From Saccharopolyspora sp. SCSIO 74807 (GTDB taxonomy: Bacteria > Actinomycetota > Actinomycetes > Mycobacteriales > Pseudonocardiaceae), in contig NZ_CP146100.1 in NCBI RefSeq assembly GCF_037023755.1, positions 6,107,501 through 6,171,500 of the forward strand: a stretch of DNA of 64,000 nucleotides, in the 5' to 3' direction. How positions within the stretch are numbered: position 1 is the first letter of the stretch; every line of letters starts with the position of its first letter. The notes below the pieces were generated by a model. That model ran no database searches, was not told the DNA's origin, and saw only the letters and a list, made by a program, of their open reading frames with translations. The translations under genes and the position numbers were made by a program. This document shows positions 18,924 through 28,211 of the stretch, in pieces.

Positions 18924-19268
18924 TCACGCCAACGTGCCGGAGAACCAGGTCTCGATGTGCACGATGATCTCCCCCGCGATCACCTCCACTTCGTAGGTGC
19001 GCAGCCGTTTCGCCGCGGGGCCGCAGAGCGGGTCACCGGTGCGCACGTCGAACTGCGAGCGGTGCAGCGGGCACTCCACCGACATGCTTTCGAAGCGGCC
19101 CGCGCTGAGCACGGCGAAGGCGTGCGTGCACAGGTCCTCCAAGGCGTACACGGTGCCGTCGACGTTGAAGATCGCGATCGCGGGGAAGGCGATGCGCAGC
19201 TTGCGTGCCGTGCCCGGCGGGAGCTCCTGCAGGCTGCAGGCCCGCACGCGGTGAGTGGTCCATCCCAT
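18924..19268 (-). CDS. Rieske-type ferredoxin
   Basis: A 114-residue protein with the full Rieske [2Fe-2S] ligands: CTH at ~45 and CPLH 17 residues later, in the context EDLCTHAFAVLSAGRF and VECPLHRSQFDVRTGDP. This is the size and layout of the small ferredoxins that feed electrons to non-heme iron oxygenases. No oxygenase subunit lies next to it, so it is an orphan here; it ends just beyond the C1 gene pair and may share their transcript. Confidence 0.85.
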   Translation of the reverse strand: MGWTTHRVRACSLQELPPGTARKLRIAFPAIAIFNVDGTVYALEDLCTHAFAVLSAGRFESMSVECPLHRSQFDVRTGDPLCGPAAKRLRTYEVEVIAGEIIVHIETWFSGTLA

Positions 19269-19314
19269 CGACCACGTCCCTCCCACGGGCGCTCGCGATC
19301 GCGAGCGCGACCGG

Positions 19315-19944
19315 CTAGTACCCCCTGCTGATCCACTCGTCGAGGTGCGGGCGCTCAGCGCCGATGGTCGTGGTGTCCCCGTGACCGGGATACACCACGC
19401 GCGAATCCGGCAGCGTGAACAACCTGTCCCGGATGGACTCGACGATGACACCGAAGTCCGAATAGGACCGGCCGGTCGCGCCCGGGCCGCCGGCGAACAG
19501 CGTGTCGCCGGTGAGCACCGCGTCCAGCTGCGGAACGTCGAAGCACACCGCGCCGGGCGCGTGCCCGGGGGTGTGCAGCACGTGCAGCGCGACTCCGGCG
19601 ACGTGGATCTCCTGGCCGCCGGCCAGGTATCCGTCGGGGTCCCGGCTGCGGTGGATCTGCCGCCACAGCACCAGGTCGTCGGGGTGCAGCAGCAGCGGCG
19701 AGCCGGTGGCGCCGGTCAGCTGCGGAGCCACCCGCACGTGGTCGTCGTGCGCGTGGGTGGCCAGCACGGCCAGCACGCGGCGGTCGCCGATCACCTCGCG
19801 GATCGCGGCGACGTCGTGCGGGGCGTCGACGACGACGCACTCCTCGTCGTCACCGATGACCCAGACGTTGTTGTCCACCTCGAAGGTCTGCCCGTCCAGC
19901 GAGAAGGTGCCGGAGGTGATCGTGTGGTCGACGCGGGCCGCCAT
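19315..19944 (-). CDS. MBL-fold hydrolase, probable S-formylmycothiol hydrolase
   Basis: A 209-residue metallo-beta-lactamase-fold protein with the zinc motif THAHDDH (~63-69), a second His in HTPGHAPG (~124) and the bridging Asp in TGDTLF (~146). Its ATG overlaps the stop of mscR, so the two are translationally coupled. In actinobacteria this MBL protein accompanies mycothiol-dependent formaldehyde dehydrogenase and is the expected hydrolase that releases formate from S-formylmycothiol. That function is inferred from context. Confidence 0.8.
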   Translation of the reverse strand: MAARVDHTITSGTFSLDGQTFEVDNNVWVIGDDEECVVVDAPHDVAAIREVIGDRRVLAVLATHAHDDHVRVAPQLTGATGSPLLLHPDDLVLWRQIHRSRDPDGYLAGGQEIHVAGVALHVLHTPGHAPGAVCFDVPQLDAVLTGDTLFAGGPGATGRSYSDFGVIVESIRDRLFTLPDSRVVYPGHGDTTTIGAERPHLDEWISRGY

Positions 19945-21026
19945 CAGAACACCACCACCGAGCGCAGCACCTCGCCGCGCGCCATCTTCGCGAACGCGTC
20001 CTCGACTTCGCCGAGCGCGATCTCCTCGGTCACGAACTTCTCCAGCGGCAACCTGCCCTGCTGGTACAGGTCGGCGAGCATCGGGAAGTCCCGGCTCGGC
20101 AGGCAGTCGCCGTACCAGGAGGACTTCAGCGCCCCGCCGCGACCGAAGACGTCCAGCAACGGGAGCTTGAGCTCCATGTCCGGTGTGGGAACCCCGACGA
20201 GCACGACGGTCCCGGCGAGGTCGCGGGCGTAGAACGCCTGCTGGTAGGTCTCCGGGCGGCCGACCGCGTCGATGACCACGTCCGCGCCGTTGCCACCGGT
20301 CAGCGACTTGATCTCGGAGACCGTGTCGTCCTCGGCGGCGTTCACGACGTTTGTCGCGCCGAATTCCGCGGCCCACTCGAGCTTCGTCGGATCGGTGTCC
20401 ACGGCGATGATCCGAGCCGCCCCGGCCAGCCGGGCGCCCGCGATCGAGCCGTCCCCGACACCGCCGCAGCCGATCACGGCCACCGAGTCGCCGCGGGAGA
20501 CGCCGCCGGTGTTGACCGCCGCGCCGATTCCGGCCATCACGCCGCAGCCGAGCAGCGAGACCACGGCGGGCCGGGCCGCCGGGTCGACCTTCGTGCACTG
20601 CCCCGCGTGCACCAGCGTGCGCTCGGTGAACGCCCCGATGCCCAGCGCGGGCGAGAGCGGCGTGCCGTCCTCGAGGGTCATGGACTGCTCGGCGTTACCG
20701 GTGTCGAAGCAGTACTGCGGGCGCCCGCGCGCGCAGGCGCGGCACTCGCCGCAGACCGCGCGCCAGTTGAGCACCACGAATTCGCCCTCGGCGACCTCGG
20801 TGACGTCCGGGCCGGTGGCCTCGACGATCCCGGCGGCCTCGTGGCCGAGCAGGAACGGGAAGTCGTCGTTGATCCCGCCCTCGCGGTAGTGCAGATCGGT
20901 GTGGCAGACCCCGCACGCCTGCACCCGGACCAGGACCTCACCCGGCCCTGGCTCGGGCACGTCGATCGGCACCACCTCGACCGGCTTTCCACGACCAGGT
21001 GCCACCACGGCACGCGACTTGATCAT
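19944..21026 (-). CDS. mscR: S-(hydroxymethyl)mycothiol dehydrogenase (formaldehyde oxidation)
   Basis: A 360-residue zinc-dependent medium-chain alcohol dehydrogenase: catalytic-zinc Cys in [16 protein letters not shown], structural-zinc cysteines in [15 protein letters not shown], and NAD loop [12 protein letters not shown]. The pattern is that of the mycothiol-dependent formaldehyde/nitrosothiol dehydrogenase. It oxidises the spontaneous formaldehyde-mycothiol adduct to S-formylmycothiol in the cytoplasm. The start at 21026 has GAAGGGA 8 bp upstream; a longer in-frame start adds an unrelated tail. It is the dissimilatory branch opposite the RuMP cycle in this window. Confidence 0.88.
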   Translation of the reverse strand: MIKSRAVVAPGRGKPVEVVPIDVPEPGPGEVLVRVQACGVCHTDLHYREGGINDDFPFLLGHEAAGIVEATGPDVTEVAEGEFVVLNWRAVCGECRACARGRPQYCFDTGNAEQSMTLEDGTPLSPALGIGAFTERTLVHAGQCTKVDPAARPAVVSLLGCGVMAGIGAAVNTGGVSRGDSVAVIGCGGVGDGSIAGARLAGAARIIAVDTDPTKLEWAAEFGATNVVNAAEDDTVSEIKSLTGGNGADVVIDAVGRPETYQQAFYARDLAGTVVLVGVPTPDMELKLPLLDVFGRGGALKSSWYGDCLPSRDFPMLADLYQQGRLPLEKFVTEEIALGEVEDAFAKMARGEVLRSVVVF

Positions 21027-21522
21027 CCGCAGTCCCTTCGAGAAGAACTCCACCGTCCTGCGCGGCGATCCCCGGCTCTTCGCCGTTGCACGCGCGACCC
21101 TTCCGGCGAAGCCCGCGAAGACCTCGCCCACGGCGCTGAACCGCACTGCGGGAGTTCGGGGGCCGTCCCGCGCCGATGGCCGCGGCGAAATCGACCGCGT
21201 AGCGGACATCGGAAAGCGCTGTCGCGCGCCGCCCGGCCCTGCGTCAGGTCGTCCGCGTCCGCGCGGTCATCCCGGGCCACCTCGTTGCTCACCTCCCGGC
21301 CGACGCCGCGCGCGAATCGTTCCCGCGGCATCGGCCCGCTCGGCCGCCCACGCGCACGGCGGGTCGTTCAACGGGAACGGTCCGGACCGAATTCGCTGCG
21401 CGGTCGGCGCAAATGCGGTGTTTCCGAGGAAAAGCCTGTGCGACGCAAGGAGGTGGGACAACCGATCTCCAACCACCGGAGAGAGATCGTGAACGAACGG
21501 CGGCGGCACCGCGACGAGCGGA
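21027..21522. other. Gap between mscR and upstream regulator
   Basis: About 500 bases with no supported gene. It should hold the mscR promoter. No copy of the fda/hxlA/hxlB promoter block was found here. Confidence 0.4.
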
Positions 21523-22959
21523 TCAGAGGCCGAGCAGCCGCCGGATCTCCGGTGCGTGCCGCCGCGAAACGGGCACCAGCTCGTGCGAGCGGGGCTCGGT
21601 GATCAGCACGAGTTCGCCCTTCACACCGCGCTCCAGCTCGGCGACCCGGCGCAGGTTGGCCACGAAGCGCCGGTGCACCCGCCGGAAGCCGTGCGGGGTC
21701 AGCAGTTCCTCGACGTTGTCCAGGCCGCGAGTGGCCGCCTGGATGCGCCCCCGGTCGGTGCCCAGCCACACGATGTTGCGATCGGCCTCGGCGTAGCGGA
21801 TCTCCGCGGGAGCCAGCAGCACCAGCCGGTCGTTGCGGATGCCGATCACCCGCCGCGGCAGCGAAACAGCCGCCGACTGGGCGGTGTTCTCGTACGGCTC
21901 GCCCTCCTGCATCCCGAACGCGCAGAACATGCCCACCACGTGGTTGGCGTCCACGACGGGGCGCAACGTGACCGGGATCGGATTCTCGCCCGGGCACACC
22001 GACAACCAGGCGTAACCGCTCCACTGCGGCCGCTCCACCGCCCGGCTGGTCGCCCAGCGCACGACCTCGGCGAACTCCGGGATGTCCGGCTGCCAGCGGT
22101 CGGCAGGCTCGACCACGCCGCTGATCACCGGGCTACCGGTGGTCAGCCGCAGCAACGAGGCCGCCGCGTGGTTGGCCGCGACGACGTTGCCGCCGCGATC
22201 GATGGCCATGACCGCGCCGCTGTCCTGCGCGGCCTCGGCGTTGAACTCGGCGAGCACGCTCTTGGACTCGGACAGCGCGCGCCGGTAGATCTCCTGCTCC
22301 ACGCTCGCGGCCGCCTGCGTCAGCCATTCCGGGACGCGCTCGGACATCGGCGCGTTCCACCGGGAGATGTTGATCGCGGCGACCGGCGAGCCGGTGACCA
22401 CGTCGCGAATCGAGATGCCCGCGCAGGCCCACTGGTGGAAGCCCTCGCACCAGTGCTCCGGCCCGGTGACGGTCACCGGCCCCGAGACCTCGAAGGAGGT
22501 GCCCATCCCGTTGGTGCCGGTGCACTGCTCCGACCAGGACGACCAGGGGGCCATGTTGGCCGATTCGGCCCGCTTGCGGGTGCTCGGGTCGCCCCAGGAG
22601 CCCAGGATCCGGCCTGCTCCGTCGGTCACCGCCACGACACCGCCGTCGAACTCGACCTCGCGGCCGGCCAGCGCGCCAAGGCCACCGAGCTTCGCGAAGA
22701 TCACGTCGTTGTCCAGCCGGTGGTCGTTGTAGCCGGGGGCGTCGGGCGCGACGTGCAGCGTGGGGTCGACTTCGTACCGGTCCCGGCAGCGGTACCAGGA
22801 GGCGAGGATCTCCGGGCGCACGCCCTGCTCGACGTCCTCGCCCGTCGCGAAGCTCTCCCACGCCCGCGCGACCCGGCTCGAGGTGGCCACCAGGGAATCG
22901 GCCCCGTTGCTGCCGGAACAGCTCGGAACGATCTCCAGAGGTGGCACTCTCCCGGTCAT
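21523..22959 (-). CDS. GAF-LytTR transcriptional regulator (paralog 1)
   Basis: A 478-residue regulator. Residues ~30-210 form an AcoR/DhaR-like GAF region (SEQCTGTNGMGTSF, EHWCEGFHQWACAGISIRDV). Residues ~240-350 are PAS-like (GAVMAIDRGGNVVAANHAAA). The C-terminal ~100 residues are a LytTR DNA-binding domain (HGFRRVHRRFVANLRRVAELERG, ELVPVSRRHAPEIRRLLGL). It is a cytoplasmic ligand-sensing regulator rather than a two-component receiver. It lies on the same strand just upstream of mscR, so control of formaldehyde oxidation is a natural inference. Confidence 0.85.
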   Translation of the reverse strand: MTGRVPPLEIVPSCSGSNGADSLVATSSRVARAWESFATGEDVEQGVRPEILASWYRCRDRYEVDPTLHVAPDAPGYNDHRLDNDVIFAKLGGLGALAGREVEFDGGVVAVTDGAGRILGSWGDPSTRKRAESANMAPWSSWSEQCTGTNGMGTSFEVSGPVTVTGPEHWCEGFHQWACAGISIRDVVTGSPVAAINISRWNAPMSERVPEWLTQAAASVEQEIYRRALSESKSVLAEFNAEAAQDSGAVMAIDRGGNVVAANHAAASLLRLTTGSPVISGVVEPADRWQPDIPEFAEVVRWATSRAVERPQWSGYAWLSVCPGENPIPVTLRPVVDANHVVGMFCAFGMQEGEPYENTAQSAAVSLPRRVIGIRNDRLVLLAPAEIRYAEADRNIVWLGTDRGRIQAATRGLDNVEELLTPHGFRRVHRRFVANLRRVAELERGVKGELVLITEPRSHELVPVSRRHAPEIRRLLGL

Positions 22960-23682
22960 CGCGACCTCCTCGTCGCTCGAAGGGCGGTACCCGCGCAGAA
23001 TCTATCAGTGATAGCGGTCACAATGTAGCATTCGGAATGCCACTGATTCAAGACATGCGAGCTTTGCGCGACCGATCCATCGCACCGGCCGGAACTCCGG
23101 CGATCTCCTCTTTATCGTTGAAAAAGGCGTGTTCTCGCCCCCGATGCCGGACGACAGGATGCCGTGCGTTTTCCGCCGTGCCAACGGATCGACGACGAAC
23201 GGCGGGCGATCACGGACGAACGGTCGCCGCCGGCTGATGAGCGGTCCGATGCTTCGCCGGCGGTGCCGCGCCCGCAACGACGGGAGTCGCCGCCAAAACC
23301 GCCGGAAATCCCGGGCGCAACCAATTGCCGCCCGGCTCGCCGCGCATTTCAATGGTTTTCCCGCCGAGCCCGGACTCCCGGAACGAACCTGCCGCCCGGA
23401 CGCTTTTACGAGTTTCCGCGCGTGGTGCTCGCCCAACGCGCGCCAGCAGCGGGCGGGCAGTGCGATCGGGGTCGCGTTCGACGCGACCTTCACCGCCGCT
23501 GATGCGCGATCCCGGACCGTTCATCACCGCTCGGCCACCGCTCGTGCGAGGTTCGGGCGCGGTTGTCCCAGCCTGCTGGCACTCGCCTCGCTCGGCGTCT
23601 TAGCTTGCGATCTCGCGGTGGTCATCCTCCGGCGCGGGATCCGGGCCACCGGTCGGCTCGGTGCGACCAAAGGCGGTCTTGT
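22960..23682. promoter_or_regulatory. Divergent promoter region of two GAF-LytTR genes with tetO-like palindrome
   Basis: No gene is supported in these 720 bases. At 23002-23014 there is CTATCAGTGATAG, an inverted repeat with 6-bp arms about a central G, 43 bp from the start of paralog 1. The core equals the classic Tn10-type tet operator core, but no TetR gene adjoins it. Confidence 0.5.
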
Positions 23683-25074
23683 ATGGCGGAAGTGCACCGG
23701 CTCGCACCGATCTCCCGGACTCCGGGGAAGTCGACGGTCTACGGGGCGTGGGAGCGCTTCGTGCGGGGTGCGGACGACGTCCGCGGCGTGCGGCCGGAGG
23801 TGCTCGTCTCCTGGCTCCGCTGCCGGGACCGATACCGGGTCGATCCGAACATCACCGAGGCGCCGGTCGCGGTCGCCGAGGTCGACCACCCGCTCGAGCA
23901 CGACGTGGTCTTCGCCGAACTCGGGTTCCGCGCGGCCACCGTGGCCCACGAAGTGAGCAATGCGGGCGGGGTCGTGACCGTCACCGACGCCACCGGCCGG
24001 ATATTGGCCGAGTGGGGCGATCAGCGCACCCGCGATCGCGCCGCGCAGGCGAACCTCGCGCCGTGGTTCTCCTGGGCGGAGGGTTCCACCGGCACCAATG
24101 GCATGGGCACCGCGCTGGAGTCGCATGCGCCGGTGGTGGTCCGGGGCGCGGAGCACTGGTGCCAGGCCTTCCACGACTGGAACTGCGCGGGCGTGGCCGT
24201 GCGCGACGTGGTGACCAGCGAACCCATCGCCGCGCTCAACATCTCCTGCTGGCGCAACGAACTTCCCGACGCGGCGGGCGCTTGGTTGTCCAACGCCGCC
24301 ACCCGGACCCGGTCCACCCTGCGCAAGCGCGCCCAGGACGGCTGCGCCGAGCTGATCGCCGCTTACAACCATGCGCGTGCCCGGGCGGGTGTGTCGTTGG
24401 CGGCGTTGGACCCGGCCGGGCAGGTGGTGATCGCCGACGATCGCGCGAGCGTCCTGTTAGGCGTGCCGGGTTCGACCCCCGCGACCGACCCGGCCGCGCG
24501 CTGGAACCCCGGATTACCCGAACTGGTCCGGGTCGCCCGCTACGCCGCCGGACAAGCCGCGCACAACCCCGACTGGGTCGGCTCCACCCAGATCTTCACC
24601 CACCTCGCCGACGAACCCACACCGATCAACATCCGGCCCGTCTTCCTCGCCGGACACCTCGTCGGCACCCTCGTCGAACTCGGGGTGTCCGACGCCGAAC
24701 AGCTCCCGCGCGCGGAAGGCGGCGGCAACCAGGGATCACCACCCCGGATCGTGGCGATGCGGGACAGCCGCTTGGTGCTGCTGCGCCACCCGGAGATCTC
24801 CTTCGCCGAATCCGAGGGCAACGACGTGTGGCTGACCACCGACCAAGGCCGACTGCGAGCCGCCTCGGGCAGCTTGGACAAGCTCGAGAGCGAACAGGGC
24901 GGAGCCGGGTTCCTGCGCGTGCACCGCCGCTACGTGGTCAACATCGGCCGCGTCCGCGAGGTCGAACGCCGCTTCAAGGGCGAGATGCTGCTGGTGATGG
25001 ACGACGAGCAGAACACGATGGTGCCGGTATCCCGGCGGAACGCCCCAGCGGTGCGCCGGGAACTGGACCTCTGA
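23683..25074 (+). CDS. GAF-LytTR transcriptional regulator (paralog 2)
   Basis: A 463-residue protein starting MAEVHRLAP, with the same order as paralog 1: GAF region (AEGSTGTNGMGTALE, EHWCQAFHDWNCAGVAVRDV), PAS-like middle (AGVSLAALDPAGQVVIADD), LytTR end (FLRVHRRYVVNIGRVREVER, MVPVSRRNAPAVRRELDL). It is much closer to the regulator upstream of katG than to paralog 1, with long identical DNA stretches and the same CCAAAGGCGGTCT just before the start codon. It contains two TTA leucine codons (24457 and 24514), rare in this GC-rich DNA. Confidence 0.87.
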   Translation: MAEVHRLAPISRTPGKSTVYGAWERFVRGADDVRGVRPEVLVSWLRCRDRYRVDPNITEAPVAVAEVDHPLEHDVVFAELGFRAATVAHEVSNAGGVVTVTDATGRILAEWGDQRTRDRAAQANLAPWFSWAEGSTGTNGMGTALESHAPVVVRGAEHWCQAFHDWNCAGVAVRDVVTSEPIAALNISCWRNELPDAAGAWLSNAATRTRSTLRKRAQDGCAELIAAYNHARARAGVSLAALDPAGQVVIADDRASVLLGVPGSTPATDPAARWNPGLPELVRVARYAAGQAAHNPDWVGSTQIFTHLADEPTPINIRPVFLAGHLVGTLVELGVSDAEQLPRAEGGGNQGSPPRIVAMRDSRLVLLRHPEISFAESEGNDVWLTTDQGRLRAASGSLDKLESEQGGAGFLRVHRRYVVNIGRVREVERRFKGEMLLVMDDEQNTMVPVSRRNAPAVRRELDL

Positions 25075-25187
25075 TCGCAAGCATGAGCTCGCCGACGGGC
25101 TAGCCGCCGGGATCAGCGCGGCGCTCGACCGGGCGCAGCGCAGCGGAAGACGCGCTTCCTGCGCGCCCGTCCGGCAGCGATCGGGGC

Positions 25188-27833
25188 TCAGCGCCGGTGG
25201 CGCAGCTTCGCCAGGTCGATCCACGCCACCGCGAGGATCGGTACCAGCACCGCCGCGAGCCATTGACCGGCGGTCAACGCGGTCAGGTTCAGCGCGTCGC
25301 GCACCGCGGGCACGACCGTGATCAACGCCAGCCACGCGGCGGTGCCCAGCGTCCAGAGCGGCAGGAAGCCGTTGGAGCGCAGCCCCGAGCGCACCAGCGG
25401 GGTCCGCTCCGAGCGCATCACCCAGGCCAGTGCCAGGTAACCGACCATCCAGCCGGTGAACGCGAGCGTCTGCGCGGTGGCGATCGGCGCGCCGCTCCAG
25501 ACCGCCCCGAGGTAGATCGAGATGACGGCGAGGAACAACGTGGCACCGCAGGTGAAGATCGCGGTGATCAGCGGCCGGTCCAGGAACGGGCGCCGGGGGT
25601 CGCGCGGCGCCCGTCGCATGGTGTCGTTCTCGGCGGGTTCGGCGGCGAAGGTGGCGCTGCCCGCGATGTCCATGAACATCTCCAGCACCACGATCTGGAT
25701 CGGGGTGAACGGCACCGGCAGCCCCAGCGCGACGCCGCCGGCCGCGGTGGCGATGAGCCCGACCTTGCAGGCCAGGTAGTAGCGCACGCCCTTGCGCAGG
25801 TTGTCGAACAGCTGCCTGCCCTCGCGCACCGCGCGGGTGGTGGTGGCGAAGTCGTCGTCGGCCAGCACCAGGTCGGCCACCTCGCGGGCGACGTCCGTGC
25901 CGCCGGCGCCCATCGCGATGCCCACGTCGGCCTGGGCGAGGGCCGGTGTGTCGTTGACGCCGTCGCCGGTGACCGCGACGATCTCCCGGCGCGCGTGCAG
26001 CGCGCGCACCAGCCGCAGCTTGTGCTCCGGGATGGTGCGCGCGAACAGCGAGGTCGCCGAGGCCGCCGCGGCGAGCTCGTCGTCATCGAGCTGGTCGATT
26101 CGCGGTCCGGTGAGCAGCGATCCGGTGCCGTCGATCCCGATCTCCGCGGCGATGGCCCGCGCGGTGCCCGGGTGGTCGCCGGTGATCATCACGACCCGGA
26201 TGCCCGCCCGGCGCAGATCGCGCACCGCGTCGGCGACCCCGGGCCGTGCCGGGTCGGTCAGCCCGGCGAACCCGGTCAGCACCAGCCCGGTCTCGGCTTC
26301 GTCGCGGTCGATAGCGCCGCCGGGCACCTCGCGCGTGGCCACCGCGATCACCCGGATCCCCTTCGCGGCCATCCGGTCGACCTGAGCGCGCAGGCGGTTC
26401 CGGTCGTCCTCGGTGAGCGGCTCGGCGCGTCCCGCGACCAGCCGGCTCGAGCACCGGCCGAGCACGGCCTCGGGCGCGCCCTTGGCGATCAGCAGCGGCC
26501 CGTCGTCACAGCGGTGCACCGCGGACATGATCTTCCGTCCGGCGTCGAAGGGGTGCTCGGCCAGCAGCTCGCCGGAGACGCCACCGGGCTGGCCGGGCAG
26601 CAGACCGTACCGGTGGGCGGCTTCCAGCAGCGCGACGTCGGTCGGGTCGCCGAGGACGTGCGCGGTGTCGTCCCGGTGCACCACGGTCGCGTCGGTGCAG
26701 CCCGCGGCGAGCGCGAGCAGCCACCGCTGCGCGTCGTCGGGATCGCCGTCCTCTTCGCCGACCTGACCGTCGACCTCGCCGGTGGCCAGGTGCGCCAGGA
26801 TCATCCGGTTCTCGGTGACGGTGCCGGTCTTGTCGGTGGCTACGACGGTGATGGTGCCGAGGGCTTCGGCCGCCCGCAGTTGCTTGACCACCACGTTGCG
26901 GCGGGACAGCCGGTAGGCGCCCAGCCCGAGCACCATGCTGATGACGATCGGGAGTTCTTCGGGGATGGTGGCGAAGGCGAGGGTGAGACCGGTCAGGATC
27001 ATCTCCCGCCAGGGTTGCCCGCCGAGCAGCCCGACCACCGGCACCAGCACGCTGAACCCCAGAGCCAGCCAGGCCAGCCAGCGGGCCAGCTCGCGCATGG
27101 CCTGCTGCAACGCCGTGCGCGGCGGCTTCGCCTCGATGACCAGCCCGGTGATCCGCCCGAGCTCGGTGTCCATGGCGGTGCTCAGCACGACCGCGCGGGC
27201 GCGACCGGCGACCACGGTCGTCCCAGCGAAGACCAGGTTGGATCGCTGCGCGAGCGGCGCGTCGAAGGCGAGCACCGCACCGGCGTCCTTGTCCGCGGGC
27301 ACCGGCTCCCCGGTGAGCGCGGATTCGTCGACCCGCAGCCCGGCGGATTCGATCAGCCGGGCGTCGGCGGCCAGCCGTTCTCCCGCGCGCAGCACGAGCA
27401 CGTCGCCGGGCACCAGGTCCTCGGTAGGCACGTAGCGGACCGCGCCCTCGCGCAGCGCGGGCGCGGTGGGTGCGGACAGCTTGCTCAGCGATGCGATGGC
27501 GGCCTTGGCCCGGTACTCGGTGAACACCTCCACAAGCACGACCGCGGCGATCACCAGCACGATCGCCGCGGTGTCCGCGGGCTCTCCCCACAGGCCGTAG
27601 AGCACGGCGACCGCGAGCAGCAGCAGGATCATCGGCTCGGTGCTCTCTTCGCGCAGCACCCGCCAGAACGTCACCTGCCGCGGCTTGACCCGCCGGTTCG
27701 GTCCGAAGCGCGCCAGTCTGCTCGCGGCCTCCTGCTCGCCGAGGCCGTTTGCAGGCTCGACCCCGAGCCGTTCGAGGACCTCTTCGGACGTAGCCGCGTG
27801 CCCGTGCTCGACCACGGGTGACGGCGCGCTCAC
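25188..27833 (-). CDS. Cation-transporting P-type ATPase (PacL/Ca2+-like)
   Basis: An ~881-residue P2-type ATPase: N-terminal cation ATPase domain (EEVLERLGVEPANGLGEQEA), actuator TGEPVP, membrane segment 4 with IPEELP, phosphorylation site DKTGTVTEN, hinge TGDGVNDTPALAQADVG and four C-terminal membrane segments. The family moves Ca2+ or similar divalent ions out of the cytoplasm. GTG 27833 puts the first conserved domain about 12 residues in; an in-frame ATG at 27932 is the alternative. Neighbouring C1 genes use Ca2+ or lanthanide cofactors, but a link is speculative. Confidence 0.85.
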   Translation of the reverse strand: MSAPSPVVEHGHAATSEEVLERLGVEPANGLGEQEAASRLARFGPNRRVKPRQVTFWRVLREESTEPMILLLLAVAVLYGLWGEPADTAAIVLVIAAVVLVEVFTEYRAKAAIASLSKLSAPTAPALREGAVRYVPTEDLVPGDVLVLRAGERLAADARLIESAGLRVDESALTGEPVPADKDAGAVLAFDAPLAQRSNLVFAGTTVVAGRARAVVLSTAMDTELGRITGLVIEAKPPRTALQQAMRELARWLAWLALGFSVLVPVVGLLGGQPWREMILTGLTLAFATIPEELPIVISMVLGLGAYRLSRRNVVVKQLRAAEALGTITVVATDKTGTVTENRMILAHLATGEVDGQVGEEDGDPDDAQRWLLALAAGCTDATVVHRDDTAHVLGDPTDVALLEAAHRYGLLPGQPGGVSGELLAEHPFDAGRKIMSAVHRCDDGPLLIAKGAPEAVLGRCSSRLVAGRAEPLTEDDRNRLRAQVDRMAAKGIRVIAVATREVPGGAIDRDEAETGLVLTGFAGLTDPARPGVADAVRDLRRAGIRVVMITGDHPGTARAIAAEIGIDGTGSLLTGPRIDQLDDDELAAAASATSLFARTIPEHKLRLVRALHARREIVAVTGDGVNDTPALAQADVGIAMGAGGTDVAREVADLVLADDDFATTTRAVREGRQLFDNLRKGVRYYLACKVGLIATAAGGVALGLPVPFTPIQIVVLEMFMDIAGSATFAAEPAENDTMRRAPRDPRRPFLDRPLITAIFTCGATLFLAVISIYLGAVWSGAPIATAQTLAFTGWMVGYLALAWVMRSERTPLVRSGLRSNGFLPLWTLGTAAWLALITVVPAVRDALNLTALTAGQWLAAVLVPILAVAWIDLAKLRHRR

Positions 27834-28126
27834 CGGCGCGTTCCGTCCAGCTGGGACATGCGGGAAAGTGTTGCATCGCCGCGCCGCCCGGTCCGCACCG
27901 GACGGATGCGCCTTCTCCGCCGAGCGGCGCACGGCGTCAGCCGGATCTCGGTCGCGGTGGGCGCTCGCACCGGCTCCCCCGGCAACGGCATGGCCATGCG
28001 CTCGCCGACGCGCAGCAGGCTCGCGGTTTCCGCGGCAGGTCGTCGCGATCGTCCTCGACCGGACACCGCGGGGTGCGAGCGCGGCTCAACGCCGCGTCGC
28101 CGGTGCTCGTTCCGCGAGATCTCCAT
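27830..28126 (-). CDS. Possible 98-residue basic protein
   Basis: An ATG at 28126 follows a good GGAGGGCACC ribosome site and opens 98 codons between fda and the ATPase gene, ending at the ATPase start. The product is Arg-rich with no recognisable domain (for example RVGERMAMPLPGEPVRAPTA). Codon bias does not clearly support it. It could be a real small gene or the remains of one. Confidence 0.3.
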   Translation of the reverse strand: MEISRNEHRRRGVEPRSHPAVSGRGRSRRPAAETASLLRVGERMAMPLPGEPVRAPTATEIRLTPCAARRRRRIRPVRTGRRGDATLSRMSQLDGTRR

Positions 28127-28211
28127 GGTGCCCTCCGGGACGCTCGGCCGACCGCGGCACCGACCGCACGGGGCCTCGCCGGTGCGGTCGGTGCTCGTCC
28201 TGCTTCCGCGC

